Origin: Dipteris shenzhenensis
Taxonomy: Eukaryota; Polypodiophyta; Polypodiopsida; Gleicheniales
Assembly: GCA_047967505.1 (NCBI GenBank)
Contig: CM106539.1
Strand: one strand, 5' to 3'
DNA length: 64,000 bases
Part shown: piece by piece, positions 33,144-43,560 of the stretch
Layout of the letters: each line of letters begins with the position of its first letter
Position numbering within the stretch: the stretch's first letter is position 1
Notes under the pieces: model-generated
Databases searched by the model: none
What the model was told of the DNA's origin: nothing
Seen by the model: only the letters and a program-made list of their open reading frames with translations
Position numbers and translations under genes: made by a program

Positions 33144-33275
33144 CTTGTCAGCAATCTCAGAGATGTTCCACTTGAGAGCATTGATAGCTATGGTGTAGTT
33201 TGGATGGCCATGTGGATGCCTCTCTTCAATCTCAGGAAGCTCACACATGAAAGAAAGCATTGACATGAGGTGCAT
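33144..33275 (-). pseudogene. Orphan exon-like block of an unidentified cellular gene
   Basis: On the minus strand a 132-bp, 44-codon segment starts right after an AG (AAG|ATG) and ends at AAG|GTACGC, a good splice donor. It encodes LMSMLSFMCELPEIEERHP followed by HPNYTIAINALKWNISEIADK, a balanced, protein-like composition unlike the flanks. The exact frame length (multiple of three) and both splice signals suggest a real or formerly real exon. I do not recognise the protein. No neighbouring exon was found within 1 kb either side, so it may be a captured or relic exon, or part of a gene with very long introns. Confidence 0.4.
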
Positions 33276-34562
33276 CTTGTTTTGGCAACAAGTGCAAACT
33301 AAATAGTTGAAAGATTTAGGGTGCAAGGGTATGTAAAGAGAAGGGTATGTAAAGAGTGTAGAGTGTCCTCGTGATAGTAGGATTATGATTGTTGATATAG
33401 AGCATTATGTCCATGCTATCAACCTCATCTACATCTTAGAAAAACTTGTGATATCATCAATGAAGGGAAATTAGATAGATCTCCAATGAGCATGGCCAAC
33501 ATGGAATAAAGTCATTTTACAAGGCTAGGAACCTAGTGTAACACTCTTGTGACACAAGGCTTTTTGCCCCCTTTTTACAGATAAAATTTTCTCTACTAGG
33601 ACATTATCCTTGATCATTTTGCACTTCATCTATTCCTTTTCATGTCAAATAAAATGACCATGGCTTTTAGGCATATATAAGAATGGTTGGATCATCTTCC
33701 CTCCTGAGTAAGTTACTTCTATTCAAGCCTTATCCAACCATTCTTATAGTGAATTGTGTATGTAAGATGAAGAAATCGTAGCTATTTTATCGTATAACTA
33801 TGATTGGATACAAGGAAGATAGTGTTCCTAATGCACTCCACACTACGTTAGTGGTATACTCATGATCACATCTTCACGAGTACATTGGCAATCATAGAGC
33901 AATGTCACTTGTACATATGTCTTAGTAAAGGTAGACATGATCATGTTGAACTTAGACCTACTATGTTAGAGATAGACCAATCATGTTCATTCACCCAATG
34001 CTAGAAACTATGACTTTGTTTCCTAAATTCATCAAGTCACCTTGTTTGTCAATTAAGAACAAGACAAAGATTTTGTAGAAGACCACCTAAAGATGTGAAA
34101 AATAAAGTTCATGGTTATAAGGCATAGCACTGAACTAGTTACTCCCAAATTCTCTCGAACATAGTGATAAAATATGCTTTAGAAAGCCAGATCTAGAGTT
34201 ATTTGCATGATTTGTTGTATGGTGCTTCCAAAATCACGTGTATTGTGCAAGATCATTGATAAAGGACTGATAAAGTTTCACTAATGTGGAGGGCACCTAG
34301 GTGAATACACCTTAAGAATTGCACAATTAATGAAATGGATTCACTTGCTTGAAATGTAGCCTTGAAACTTCCACAACTTTTGGAGTATTTCGACGTATGC
34401 AACAGGGCCATTATCACATAGCAACAACTTTTGGCTATAGAGTTGAAAGAAATTGTTCAAATCATTTGGGGAGAAAAAGGGGAGCATTGTTGTGAAGCTA
34501 CAATAGGTACACACTACATCATCACTTGTACAAGCTGTCTAGTGGCTTGAGTTTCTTTGTGC

Positions 34563-34563
<1 letters not shown>

Positions 34564-34605
<42 letters not shown>
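34564..34605. repeat. (GA)n microsatellite
   Basis: Uninterrupted GA dinucleotides for about 42 bp. Confidence 0.97.
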
Positions 34606-34606
<1 letters not shown>

Positions 34607-35057
34607 ATCACGTGTTCCTCATTTTGATGGCAATACTTGAATGTTGGCATCTTCTATCTCCAAGTCCTATTGCTCTGCGAGGAGGTCTCAAGGAGGTGTT
34701 TTTCATGGTGGCGTTTTTCCCCCCTACAAACATTGCAAATGTGTCTTCCAATTTCATTTGGATATTGTACCATCTATTTCTTCGTTGATCAATTTCTTCC
34801 TTGTACCTTGATTGGGTTTTTCAACTTTCCTATCTTGCAACCTCTGTTAGTAATTAAACTAGCAACTTGGCTTGGATGGCTAATAGCATAGCTAGCTAGA
34901 GGCAGCTTATTGGTTAGGGCTATCCACTACTAGTGAGCCTACAGCCACATGCCATTGACTAGCCATCTTGGTGGCCATCTTGGTGGCCATCTAAGACAAC
35001 TAGCTTGTAGTTTTAATCAAAGGGCTATTTGTGTTGCAAAAGAATATTGGCTCCATC

Positions 35058-35061
<4 letters not shown>

Positions 35062-35107
<46 letters not shown>
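35062..35107. repeat. (CT)n microsatellite
   Basis: Uninterrupted CT dinucleotides for about 46 bp. Confidence 0.97.
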
Positions 35108-35109
<2 letters not shown>

Positions 35110-35781
35110 GTATCCTCATCCTGGTAATTGAAGATGATCTTTGTGTGTGCTCGACGTTTAGTGTTCGCAGTCCAATGTTGAGAAGGCTGAAGGTATCCTC
35201 ACCGCTATAAGCAAGAAGCCTCTCTTGAGATGGAAGATCAACAAATTTTGTTCATGGAGAGAGACCATGTGCTTCATAACCTTTCCTACATCCATTATCC
35301 TCTTCCAGAATCTTTGGTTGATACAAAGGTTTTTAAGCTCAATCCATGCAAAAGGACTTTGTGTGGATCTCAGCTTTCCACACCATTGTTTCTACATCAT
35401 ACAATATTTTGATAACAACATTTTGTTACTAAAGAAAATACTCCAGCATCACATAGTTTGTTCTAAAACATGTCTTGCCAAGCTTTAGAAACTCTAGTGG
35501 GTTGGATGCAGGTTTATAGTTTCTACATATGCTCAATAATCTTTCTTGATTAAGAAAGTATAACCCAACCTTTTGACCCTCATCCATGGCTATTTGAAGA
35601 ACTGGGTCTTTGTGTTTTTGTACTAATCCTGGAGAACCAGGCCAATGTGGTCACAAGAGAAGGGAGAGACCCAAAGAGGGGGATACTTTTTACTTAACTA
35701 TTTTTTGGCTTTTTTATAGTGTTTGCATTATCTATGATGACTTAGATGACCTTATCTAGTCCCAACTCGTTAATTTGTCTA

Positions 35782-35995
35782 CCCAATTATTTAGCCATGT
35801 ACTCTTCTATTTTATTATAGAAAGCCTCACCTTTTAACATGATGACCATAATATTGTTTACCCAATTGTTTAGCCATGTACTCTTCTATTTTATTATGGC
35901 CACTTATATCGCTAGACTAATGAAAAGCCTCACCTTTTAACGTAATGCCGAAAAGCCTCACCTTTTTAACATGATGACCATACTATTAAGTAAAG
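35782..35995. repeat. Compound local duplication
   Basis: Two copies of a block holding cccaatt(a/g)tttagccatg and three copies of aaagcctcacctttt, in an interleaved order, followed twice by acatgatgaccata. This is a local rearrangement footprint rather than a clean tandem array. Confidence 0.7.
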
Positions 35996-37011
35996 GTCTC
36001 TTGGACATGTTCTTCCATCCGCCATTCACAATGGTGCAAGGTGTCTTGCACATGCCATCATAGATGACGTAGTCCTTATCCAGTATGCCATTTCACATGG
36101 ATTATAGGATGGCATAGTAAATCTAGGAACCACTCTTACTACGGAAGTCATGGCGTTTTTCCAATATGGACTTTGCACCATATTCAAAGGATATCCAGTG
36201 TGAGGAATGGCCTCCAAAACATCTTGTTGCACTTTCTCTGTGTTGTGATTTGAAAGATGCTTCTAACAATTGCTGATTGACTCATGTGGATGGGACACAT
36301 TGCTACATTGTCCATGTTCCATAGATGCATTCATGCAACTTGATAGTGGTGTGGATGAACTCATGAAATTGTGATCAAGGACATCTTGTGACGAAGCACC
36401 TAAATCTATACAAGCCTCACTTAGGAATTCTCAACATGTTATCATGTCATCCACCATGCTAGCTACATTATTATTGTGTCATCCACCATGCTGTCTACAT
36501 CTTTACATATGCCCCTTAGTTTTTGTATAGCTTCCTTAGCTCCTCGCCCAATACACTCCCCCACATTAGGGGAGAATTGGAGTCTCAAAAGGGCCTCTAA
36601 TTAGTGTTTCCTAATTTCAAGGGATTAGAGAGTGATTTGAGGTGTACCAATGAGAGTGCTAGAAGGTTTGGGGCAATGGTATGTTGAGGTGGAGGGTGGG
36701 CAGGCTTGCAGAGAGCCCCTATTGGTTGCTCCCCTTACACTAAGGGCCACCCAAACCATCCCTCCCCCCTCTTAACACATGTTTGACCCTCCTACCAAGT
36801 GCACCTCCCCCACAGGAGCCCAAAAATACCTTCAATGGGATGGTAGGGCCCTTTTGGCGAATTTTCCTTCTCCCCTTCCTCTTTCTAGGGCCTCTGCCTC
36901 CCACTGTTTTGGTCTAGCATGCCAAATCACTCCATTTGAACCTAATCCCACGCATTTTCCCTCTTCCCCCTCTTTCTCTGCTCCCTCCTTCTCTGGCCTG
37001 CTTGCTGTAGC

Positions 37012-37015
<4 letters not shown>

Positions 37016-37056
<41 letters not shown>

Positions 37057-37260
37057 GTGCCTCTGTTGGAGCTACTCTGTCCCTCCCCTTCTCCCTCTCC
37101 TGTGCCTCTGTTTTGCTGCTGCTATGTCCCTCTCCTTCTCCCTCTTCTGTGCCTCTGTTGAAGCTGCTTTGTCCCTCTCCTTCTCCCTCTCCTGTGCCTC
37201 TGTTGTTGCTGCTCTGTCCCTCTCCTTCTCCCTCTTTTGTGCCTTTGTTGGAGCTGCATT
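37016..37260. repeat. (CT)n run followed by 45-bp tandem repeat
   Basis: (CT)n at 37016-37053 is followed by about four to five copies of a near-45-bp unit beginning tgtgcctctgtt (37056, 37101, 37148, 37193, 37238). Most steps are 45 bp, so one frame stays open and would encode a 15-residue repeat (LSFSLFCAS-like). I treat the open frame as a by-product of the repeat. Confidence 0.85.
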
Positions 37261-37311
37261 GCCCTATGTAGGAGTCCCATTCTTGCTGTTGCAACCTCTG
37301 CAAGCATGGTG

Positions 37312-38433
37312 AGGAGCAAGGCTACAAGACCACGCAATGCTGTGACCTCTTGTGTCTTCCACAACACCAGAAATGCATTGGATGAGTGGATCCCTTGCAC
37401 CTACAGCTTAAATGATTGGATAGTGATGAAAGGATTGGCCAAAGGTCCACATAAGCTTCCCAAGAGTAAGAGAGGTGACATCTTGCATGAGTGGAATGGG
37501 CGCATCTTGAAGTTTAAGTTTGGGAAGAAAGGATGGCTCGCAAAAGTACAACATGTTTACATGGGAAAAGACATGTGGCTTCCTCCATCATTCAATCAAT
37601 CTAGGATACCATCACATTGTGAGCCTTTCTATCTATGTATCTTTTTCACCTGTAAGAGTAATGAGTCCATTTGGAAATTTTGTGTTTGGTTTCTAAGAGC
37701 TCTTATTCATGGTGGCAAATGTTTTCTCTTTCGAGGAGTGGGAACCAGTTGAATCATTCATGGGCAAGTTCACAGCGATTCATGAGGATTTAGGTAAGCA
37801 AATGCATGCCGGGGAGAAGTTGGCCGCCTTGCGAATGAAGAATGTGTATTGGTATAATGCAACATACACCACTCCAACGACATCATCAAGCTATGGCCAT
37901 TTGCAAACCATTGCACCACCACAACTTCAAGACATGGAATGCAACAATATGGACTCGAGGACATTGCAATCGTATAAGGATAAGATTGCGCTCTTGAAGA
38001 TTTACTTGGGATGAATTAGGGAACCAGGTCAGGCGACCAAAAGGGGGATGTGTTTCAATGTCACACATGTAAAGACAATGTGGTTATTAGATACCATTTG
38101 TCATGCCAAATGTTGTATTTAGCTTTTCAATATAGGCGCTGGAAGAAAACAAATGGCCGGTGGCTTCCCCTAGACTCTAATGATGAAGACAATACGGGGG
38201 TAAGTTTGTCTATTGATGTTGAAGAGGGAGATGTCAAGAATGTGAATGTCACATTGCAATGGACTCTAAGGGATGTGCGAGAACACCAATTGGTCATGAA
38301 GGATAGCATGTCAGAGTCCTTCTACTTTACCTTAAATGGTGGTAAGATCAGCCGCCATGTGGAGAAGTGCATGCATAGTGCCAATTTCATTCCTCCTGCA
38401 ACTTTGAAGATTGCTAACAATGTGTTTGACTAG
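37312..38433 (+). pseudogene. Unrecognised ORF cluster, likely one broken gene
   Basis: Three successive plus-strand segments in different frames. At 37312-37752 the frame opens with MVRSKATRPRNAVTS and contains ALDEWIPCTYSLNDWIV and KGDILHEWNG-like text (KSKRGDILHEWNG). At 37709-38014 it reads FSFEEWEPVESFMGKF and LAALRMKNVYWYN. At 38050-38433 it reads YRRWKKTNGRWLPLDSND and SLSIDVEEGDVKNVNVTLQ. Composition is protein-like, with no low complexity after 37300. I do not recognise a family. The overlaps and frame changes could be frameshifts in a pseudogene or unseen introns; a 46-nt GT-AG candidate at 37652-37697 is too short to trust. An association with a transposon is possible but not shown. 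Confidence 0.4.
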
Positions 38434-38713
38434 TGCATCATTTAATTTTTTGTCTGTCAAATCCTAGTTATTGCTTCAAAAGATGATGGACAATTAAATT
38501 AAAATGTTATTTCTTTTAATGTTTTCTCCTTTCAGTTCATGGTAAATGTTTTTCAAAAAATTTGGGGATTTTATGATTGATTTTAATTTTTAGGGTTTTG
38601 ATATATATTAAGGGATAAGAGCCCTTCTTACATCACATTCTCATTGTCACGTTTAGAGAGCCATAGAAACTCCCGTCCTCAAAAGTTACTCCCTCCATCA
38701 GCTGCTATTTGCC

Positions 38714-39480
38714 ATGGATTCAGCTAGAACTGCGTTCCATGACTTCATCTCATGAACTGCATTTGCAGATCATGAGGAAGAGCTATTTTTAGTGTTTGAT
38801 AGGATTTTAGATGTCCTAGACACATATATGCAAGCCAAGGATGACTTCTCAGATCTCATCCTTTACATGCAATATAATTTCTCAAATTTTGCTTATACAC
38901 TTGACCACTCTTCAAAGAGATGGGTTCCCATAGATTACATAAAGTATCTATTCGTAGAGGAACTCAAGTTTGTAAAGCACTTGGCCCGCTTTTGTGACAA
39001 CCTTTCAGATGAAGGGTTTAGGACAGTCGAAGTTCAAGACATCCTAGATGCGAGGATCACAGGAAATATAGGCACCAAATTCCTTTCATGGGAGATGACA
39101 TTCATCTTACTTCTCCAAGAAGGAAATTTAGAGGAAGAAGCCTCATCGTCTAGCACTCCCTCTAGTAGAACTGTTGATTTGGTCATCCCTAGACTAGACT
39201 CAGACATGTACATGGAAGAGAGTCTTGATGATGCGATAGAGGAGATGGAAGCAGCTCAAGCATTGAGCCTACTTCAAGAGCCCCCAGTAGAGCAAGAATT
39301 TGCATCGGAGACCGCTAAGGAAGGGGAGGAGGGAGTGAGGAGGGGGAGGGGGAGGAGGGAGGGAGGGAGGGGGAGGAGGAGGGAGGGGGAGGAGGGAGTG
39401 AGGAGGGGGAGTGAGGGAGGGGGAGGGAGGAGGGGGAGGGAGGGAGGGAGGAGAGATAAGGAGGGAGGGAATTCAAAATT
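38714..39480 (+). pseudogene. Unrecognised acidic ORF with early stop and purine-rich tail
   Basis: From an ATG at 38714 the frame reads MDSARTAFHDFIS, then a TGA near 38753, then continues open for over 230 codons: DHEEELFLVFDRILDVLDTY, DFSDLILYMQYNFSNFAY, VEELKFVKHLARFCDNLSD, DILDARITGN. An acidic segment follows (ESLDDAIEEMEAAQ). The last third is a glycine, arginine and glutamate run caused by a GGGAGGA simple repeat. No known domain recognised. It lies about 280 bp after the previous cluster on the same strand and may belong with it. Confidence 0.4.
39319..39470. repeat. Purine-rich (GGGAGGA)n low-complexity tract
   Basis: About 150 bp with essentially only G and A on the plus strand, in GGGAGG units. 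Such tracts can adopt triplex or quadruplex structures. Confidence 0.9.
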
Positions 39481-39501
39481 CAAATTTTAAAATTTGAATT
39501 T
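39476..39501. repeat. Perfect 26-bp palindrome
   Basis: The sequence from 39476 to 39501 equals its own reverse complement, centred between 39488 and 39489 (half-site AAATTCAAATTTT). It lies directly after the purine tract. Confidence 0.9.
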
Positions 39502-40125
39502 TTTGGTTTCCACCTACCTTAGCCCTTTCATTAGGACTAATCCATTCCTTATGAGGCCCTTTTGAGACCCCAATTTTCGCCTAATGATTTGCTTCCTAAG
39601 AAATGCAAATGAATTCTTGTGCATCACCTGTGAATGCAACCCACAAAGGTTACATTTCCACTTATTATTTTCCTAATAAGTAACCCACTGATGTGCCTCA
39701 TTTGATTCAACCTGAAAGCATTGTATGAAATAGTTGCCAAATAATATTATATTTAACATATCTATGATATGTATTTGGGTGTTTAAGCCTATATCATTTT
39801 GAACTTATGGCTTATTAAATACGATAACTTTGGTTTCTCAATAATTTCTACATCTTATACATTTACATTTGTCTTATAACATTTCTTGCAAGCCAACTAG
39901 ACGTGGAGATTGTCCCTTTTATAATAGATGACTATAGACATTGCAATCTACATATTACAATAATCATGGGATGATGGGTGGCCTTTTTCGATGTCTCACA
40001 TTTTCTTAAGTAATCATCTATATGCACTTTGATCATTCGAGGCATTATGTTCTATCAATGAATTTTTGTATATAGCACACACTAGTGCAGTTAGCTGGCA
40101 ATTCTTTCCTAGTGATTTATAATAT
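39502..40125. other. No gene recognised
   Basis: AT-rich non-coding DNA; no repeats of note. Confidence 0.5.
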
Positions 40126-40470
40126 CTTAGTTTTCGCTCTGTGTTCAAATGGAGTGACAAACAATGGAGAGACAAACAACTCGCACAATTTGGGGAGAGT
40201 TTTGATGACCTCACTAACTGTCTGGAAGAGGGGTATAGCTTTGCAGTTGTCACAGATTCTGGGGAGAACGAGGAAGATGACCCATACTCTCTGTTGTAGT
40301 GCACAAAACCTAAGTACAAGGTTGAGGAAACATTTAAGAATAATTGGGAAATAACCTATGAGAAGTGGGATGTAGTAGTCGGAGCTTTTTGGTACAAAAA
40401 ACATCCAAGGGAGACGATAATTACGAACTGCTACATAAGAGTCCACAAACATGTGTGTACTCTCATCTAG
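40126..40470 (+). pseudogene. Unrecognised decayed coding block
   Basis: A single plus frame of about 110 codons with one TAG at 40297-40299 reads FKWSDKQWRDKQLAQFGESF, DDLTNCLEEGYSFAVVTDSG, ENEEDDPYSLL, then after the stop CTKPKYKVEETFKNNWEIT, YEKWDVVVGAFWYKKHPRE. The charged, tryptophan-rich, non-repetitive text across the stop suggests a once-real protein, perhaps from a transposon, but I cannot name a family. The overlapping antisense and other-frame openings are shadows. Confidence 0.4.
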
Positions 40471-41043
40471 TAAGAGCTATTAAGTTCTAGATGCAACCTG
40501 TGCCACAACGAAAGAAGGGCAAGAGTGTCTTCAAATTGGATTTAGACACGTGTGAGCACATCTTGGGGTATCTTGGAGCGATGGACAAGGACCACTGAGA
40601 TAGTACTAAGAAAATGTATGTAGTCTCATTGCAGGGAAACAATATGTATACTTGTCCTAGAAAATGGAATTTGTATTGAGACTATTTCTTTTTAGTATAT
40701 CCCAAACAACCACAGTGATGGTTTTATTAAATTGTTTTTAGAAATCCCAAATGGTAAAATCCATGTTTGTTTTTAGTATATCCCAACAACCATCGCATTA
40801 GTTTCCCACACATCCTACAAATCCGTTCATCTTGTAATAATAGAAGCAAATCACCGCACTGGTGGCTATTCATATCCTAGTGCAAACCAACCACCGCGCT
40901 GGCGGTAACTTATCCTGCATAGATTCGCAGTAGGTGGATCGGTGTACAGAGTTTTGGGGCTAGATTTTGTAATGGGCTCTTAGTTGTGTCTGCACTGCAC
41001 TTAAATAGGGAGAGAGCTCATTGAGCCCGAACTTCTCATTCTT
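40471..41043. other. No gene recognised
   Basis: Non-coding, with two near copies of a 'gtttttagtatatccca(a)caacca' phrase at about 40690-40790 and a 'caccgc(a/g)ctggtgg' phrase at about 40850-40910. Confidence 0.45.
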
Positions 41044-41217
41044 CAGTCTCATGTTAGTTATCTAATCTAAATCTTTCATCTCACATTAGTTGTCTAATCG
41101 AAATCTTTAGTCTCACATTGGTTTCCTAATCAAAATCTTCCAATCTCACATTAGTGATCTAATCGAAATCTTTCGCCTCACACTACTTGTCAAATCGAAA
41201 TCTTTCGTCTCATTATT
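41044..41217. repeat. Tandem array of about 34-38 bp units (5 copies)
   Basis: Five degenerate copies of a unit like tctcacattagttgtctaat followed by cgaaatcttt, at about 41044, 41082, 41112, 41152 and 41177. Units vary in length and sequence, so the array is old. Confidence 0.8.
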
Positions 41218-41247
41218 ATCACCACGCTAGCGTGGATCAAAGGACAC

Positions 41248-41352
41248 TATCTAGTCACATAGCTGAGAAAACATTGCCCAAGTAAACTCTATCTAGTCAC
41301 GTAGTCAATATCTAGTCACATAGCTAAGAAAACATTGCCCAAGTAAACTTTG
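41248..41352. repeat. Two-copy duplication
   Basis: The phrase atctagtcacatagct then gagaaaacattgcccaag occurs at about 41250 and again at about 41308, with a third partial start (atctagtcacgtagt) between them. Confidence 0.8.
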
Positions 41353-42529
41353 GAGAAGATTAACAATTCAATAGATTACACACAAATTACATAGATTACA
41401 ATCTCAAAGACTCCTTTACTTCATATTACATCTCAAGGACTCCTTGTTGAGCTCCTTGATTGTAGGCTCGGCCCTCCTTGATTCTTTCTAGAATGAGGCT
41501 AGTTCCTTCATATTTTGGCCTGGCCCTTCCCTTCATGCTGCTTCCTCTTTCCTTGATTTGAGCTTCCTGGTTGTAGGCTCAGCCCTTCTTGCTCCTTTCC
41601 TGAAGGGCGCTAGTTCCTCCCTTCAGGCTCCTTTTCCTCGCAATTAGGTTCGGTCTTGGCCTTCTTCAATTTGAGCTCCTTGTCTTCAAGATCTTTTGCC
41701 CAAATGGCAAATTGAGCTGCAACATCTACTTTCTCATCGTAGATAGCTGTAGCAGGGAGGCACATTAACTACCTTGGCTTCTGCACCTTCCCTGAGGCTT
41801 TTCTCAAGTTGCGCTAGCTTTGCTACTCTTTTAGAAAAGTCACCTTCTGAGACATCTGCTTATCGTATTGATAAAAAATCCCTTTGAGGGTAGATGCCAT
41901 CAAGTGCATTGCAAATCCAGTGGACTGAGATGACAATTGGGATTTGCCATCCACGCAATTCTTTAGGTTGGTTAACACTCTCTTGGAGATCGCCCTTGAG
42001 AAAGATACATCACGTCCTTTTAGTTGCTCTACTGTTGCTTGAACTTACCAGAACTTATAGGTTCCTCTCGTATCAGGAAAGAAGTGAATTGTCTTCTTTA
42101 GGACATCTTGGAGATCTATTGGCAAGTTTAAAATCTTGACTCCACCATCTTTACTAATCTAAGCATTGGGGTATACATGTAGAATATCCTGTCTCTTCCA
42201 CTACTTGTCGAAAAAGTGTGCTTGCAAACTACCTCAAGAAATTCCTAGAGCATTTTCAATCACGTTTTCATTAATGGTAATCTTCTGACCTTGACAAACT
42301 AGTTGCCCCTCCTTCACGATCACCTCTTGTACCAACCTGGTGAAGTTTTGGAGAGCATCCAAATTGGTTTGAAGAGTGAGAGAGGGGCTCCCATATGTCA
42401 TGATTTCAAGATCAAGGGAGGAGGGGCTCTCACACTATGCTACAGAGGGGGAGAGAAGATTGTGTGAGGAGCTCCCAGACTATGTAGGGTCCATTATGAG
42501 AGGGGATAGAAGTTGTAGGAAGAGTGCAA
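41353..42529. other. No gene recognised
   Basis: The phrases ctccttgattgtaggctcgg and cttcctggttgtaggctcag recur near 41450 and 41565, with other shared words, indicating an old duplication. No supported gene on either strand. Confidence 0.4.
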
Positions 42530-42750
42530 AGGAGATAGAAATGGTTGAGAGGGATAGAAGATGAAACAGTGAAGAAAATGGAATGGTCGAGGCTTGAGTT
42601 TGTAGTCCGATTGCAAGGGAGAAAGAAATGGTCGAGAGGGATAGAAGATGAAGTAGTGAAGGAAATGGAATAGTAGAGGCTTGAGATTGCAAGGGAGATC
42701 GAAATGTTTGAGAGGGATAGAAGAGGAAACGGTTAAGGGAATGGAATAGT
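42530..42750. repeat. Three-copy degenerate tandem repeat
   Basis: The phrase gagagggatagaagatgaa then a segment ending ggaatggtcgaggcttgag repeats at about 42548, 42632 and 42710, a unit of about 80 bp with small indels. Further upstream partial units (gagaggggatagaag) extend the array. Confidence 0.8.
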
Positions 42751-42764
42751 GGTTTGTAGCCAGT

Positions 42765-43560
42765 TTGTAGCCCGACTACATTGTCAAGGTGAGAGCCACC
42801 ACAGTGGTCATAGCCCAACTCTACTGTCAAGGTGAGAGCCACTGCAGTGGTTGGCCTGAATTTTGAATAATTCAAGGCGACAGTAGTGACTTGCATGGTA
42901 CTGAATGATTAAAGGTGGTGGCATCTAAGATTCCTAGCCACATCTATGGTGGTGGCTAAGACCCACTAAGCTGGCACCTTAAGTATCAGCCACCACTGTA
43001 GTGGCCTACAATTACTCAATTTCTAGTTACCACCACCGGGCTTGCATGCATGATTACTACGAGTGCAGTAAATTATGGTAATGAGGGACTAGAGGTGATT
43101 AGGCTTCGTGATTTATTTTTGTGGGAATTATTGCCCAATGGTGGTGGCTGTCATCAGCTAATGTCTGTCGTGGCTATGATTCGATTGTGCCACTGCTCAC
43201 CCACCACTGTGCTTTAGCATGCATGATCACCACGAGTGTAGTAAAAATTACCAACCACCGGGCTCACATGCTCAGTAGAGAACTAGAGTGCATGGTAATT
43301 AGTGATCTGACATGGTAATGAGTGATTAGAGCTTCATGTTTAACCTTTGTGGGAATTACTTCCTGTGGTGGTGGCTCTCATCAACCACATCTGTCATGGC
43401 TAAGATTCCACCGGGCGGGCAATTAATTACCAACCACTAGAGTGGCACCACATGGCGTCGTCTTCATAATTACCAGCCCATCTAGGGGATTCCACTACCA
43501 TGGTGGCCTACAATTAATATGGATGGAACCTTGGGCTCTAGCCGCCACAATGGCTCGAAC
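42765..43560. repeat. Region of recurrent CCACCAC / GTGGTGG motifs
   Basis: Motifs such as gagagccacc(a)cagtggt, agccaccactgtagtgg, ccaccactgtgctttagcatgc and ctaccatggtggcctacaatt recur throughout. Many are near-palindromic, for example ccac..gtgg pairs. Pieces such as gcatgcatgattactacgagtg (about 43046) and gcatgcatgatcaccacgagtg (about 43219) are clearly copies of each other. No coding frame. Confidence 0.6.

Larger units (their letters stand above)
33276..36778. other. Non-coding stretch with simple repeats
   Basis: No gene. It contains a (GA)n run at 34564-34605, a (CT)n run at 35062-35107, and a triple of ggtggccatctt near 34968-34990. A compound duplication at about 35782-35995, in which 'tagccatgtactcttctatt' and 'aaagcctcaccttttaac' each recur two or three times, also lies here. 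Confidence 0.55.

Noticed and set aside
37652-37697. GT-AG intron joining two frames of the unknown ORF cluster
   Set aside because: Only 46 nt, below the usual minimum for plant introns; a frameshift is as likely.
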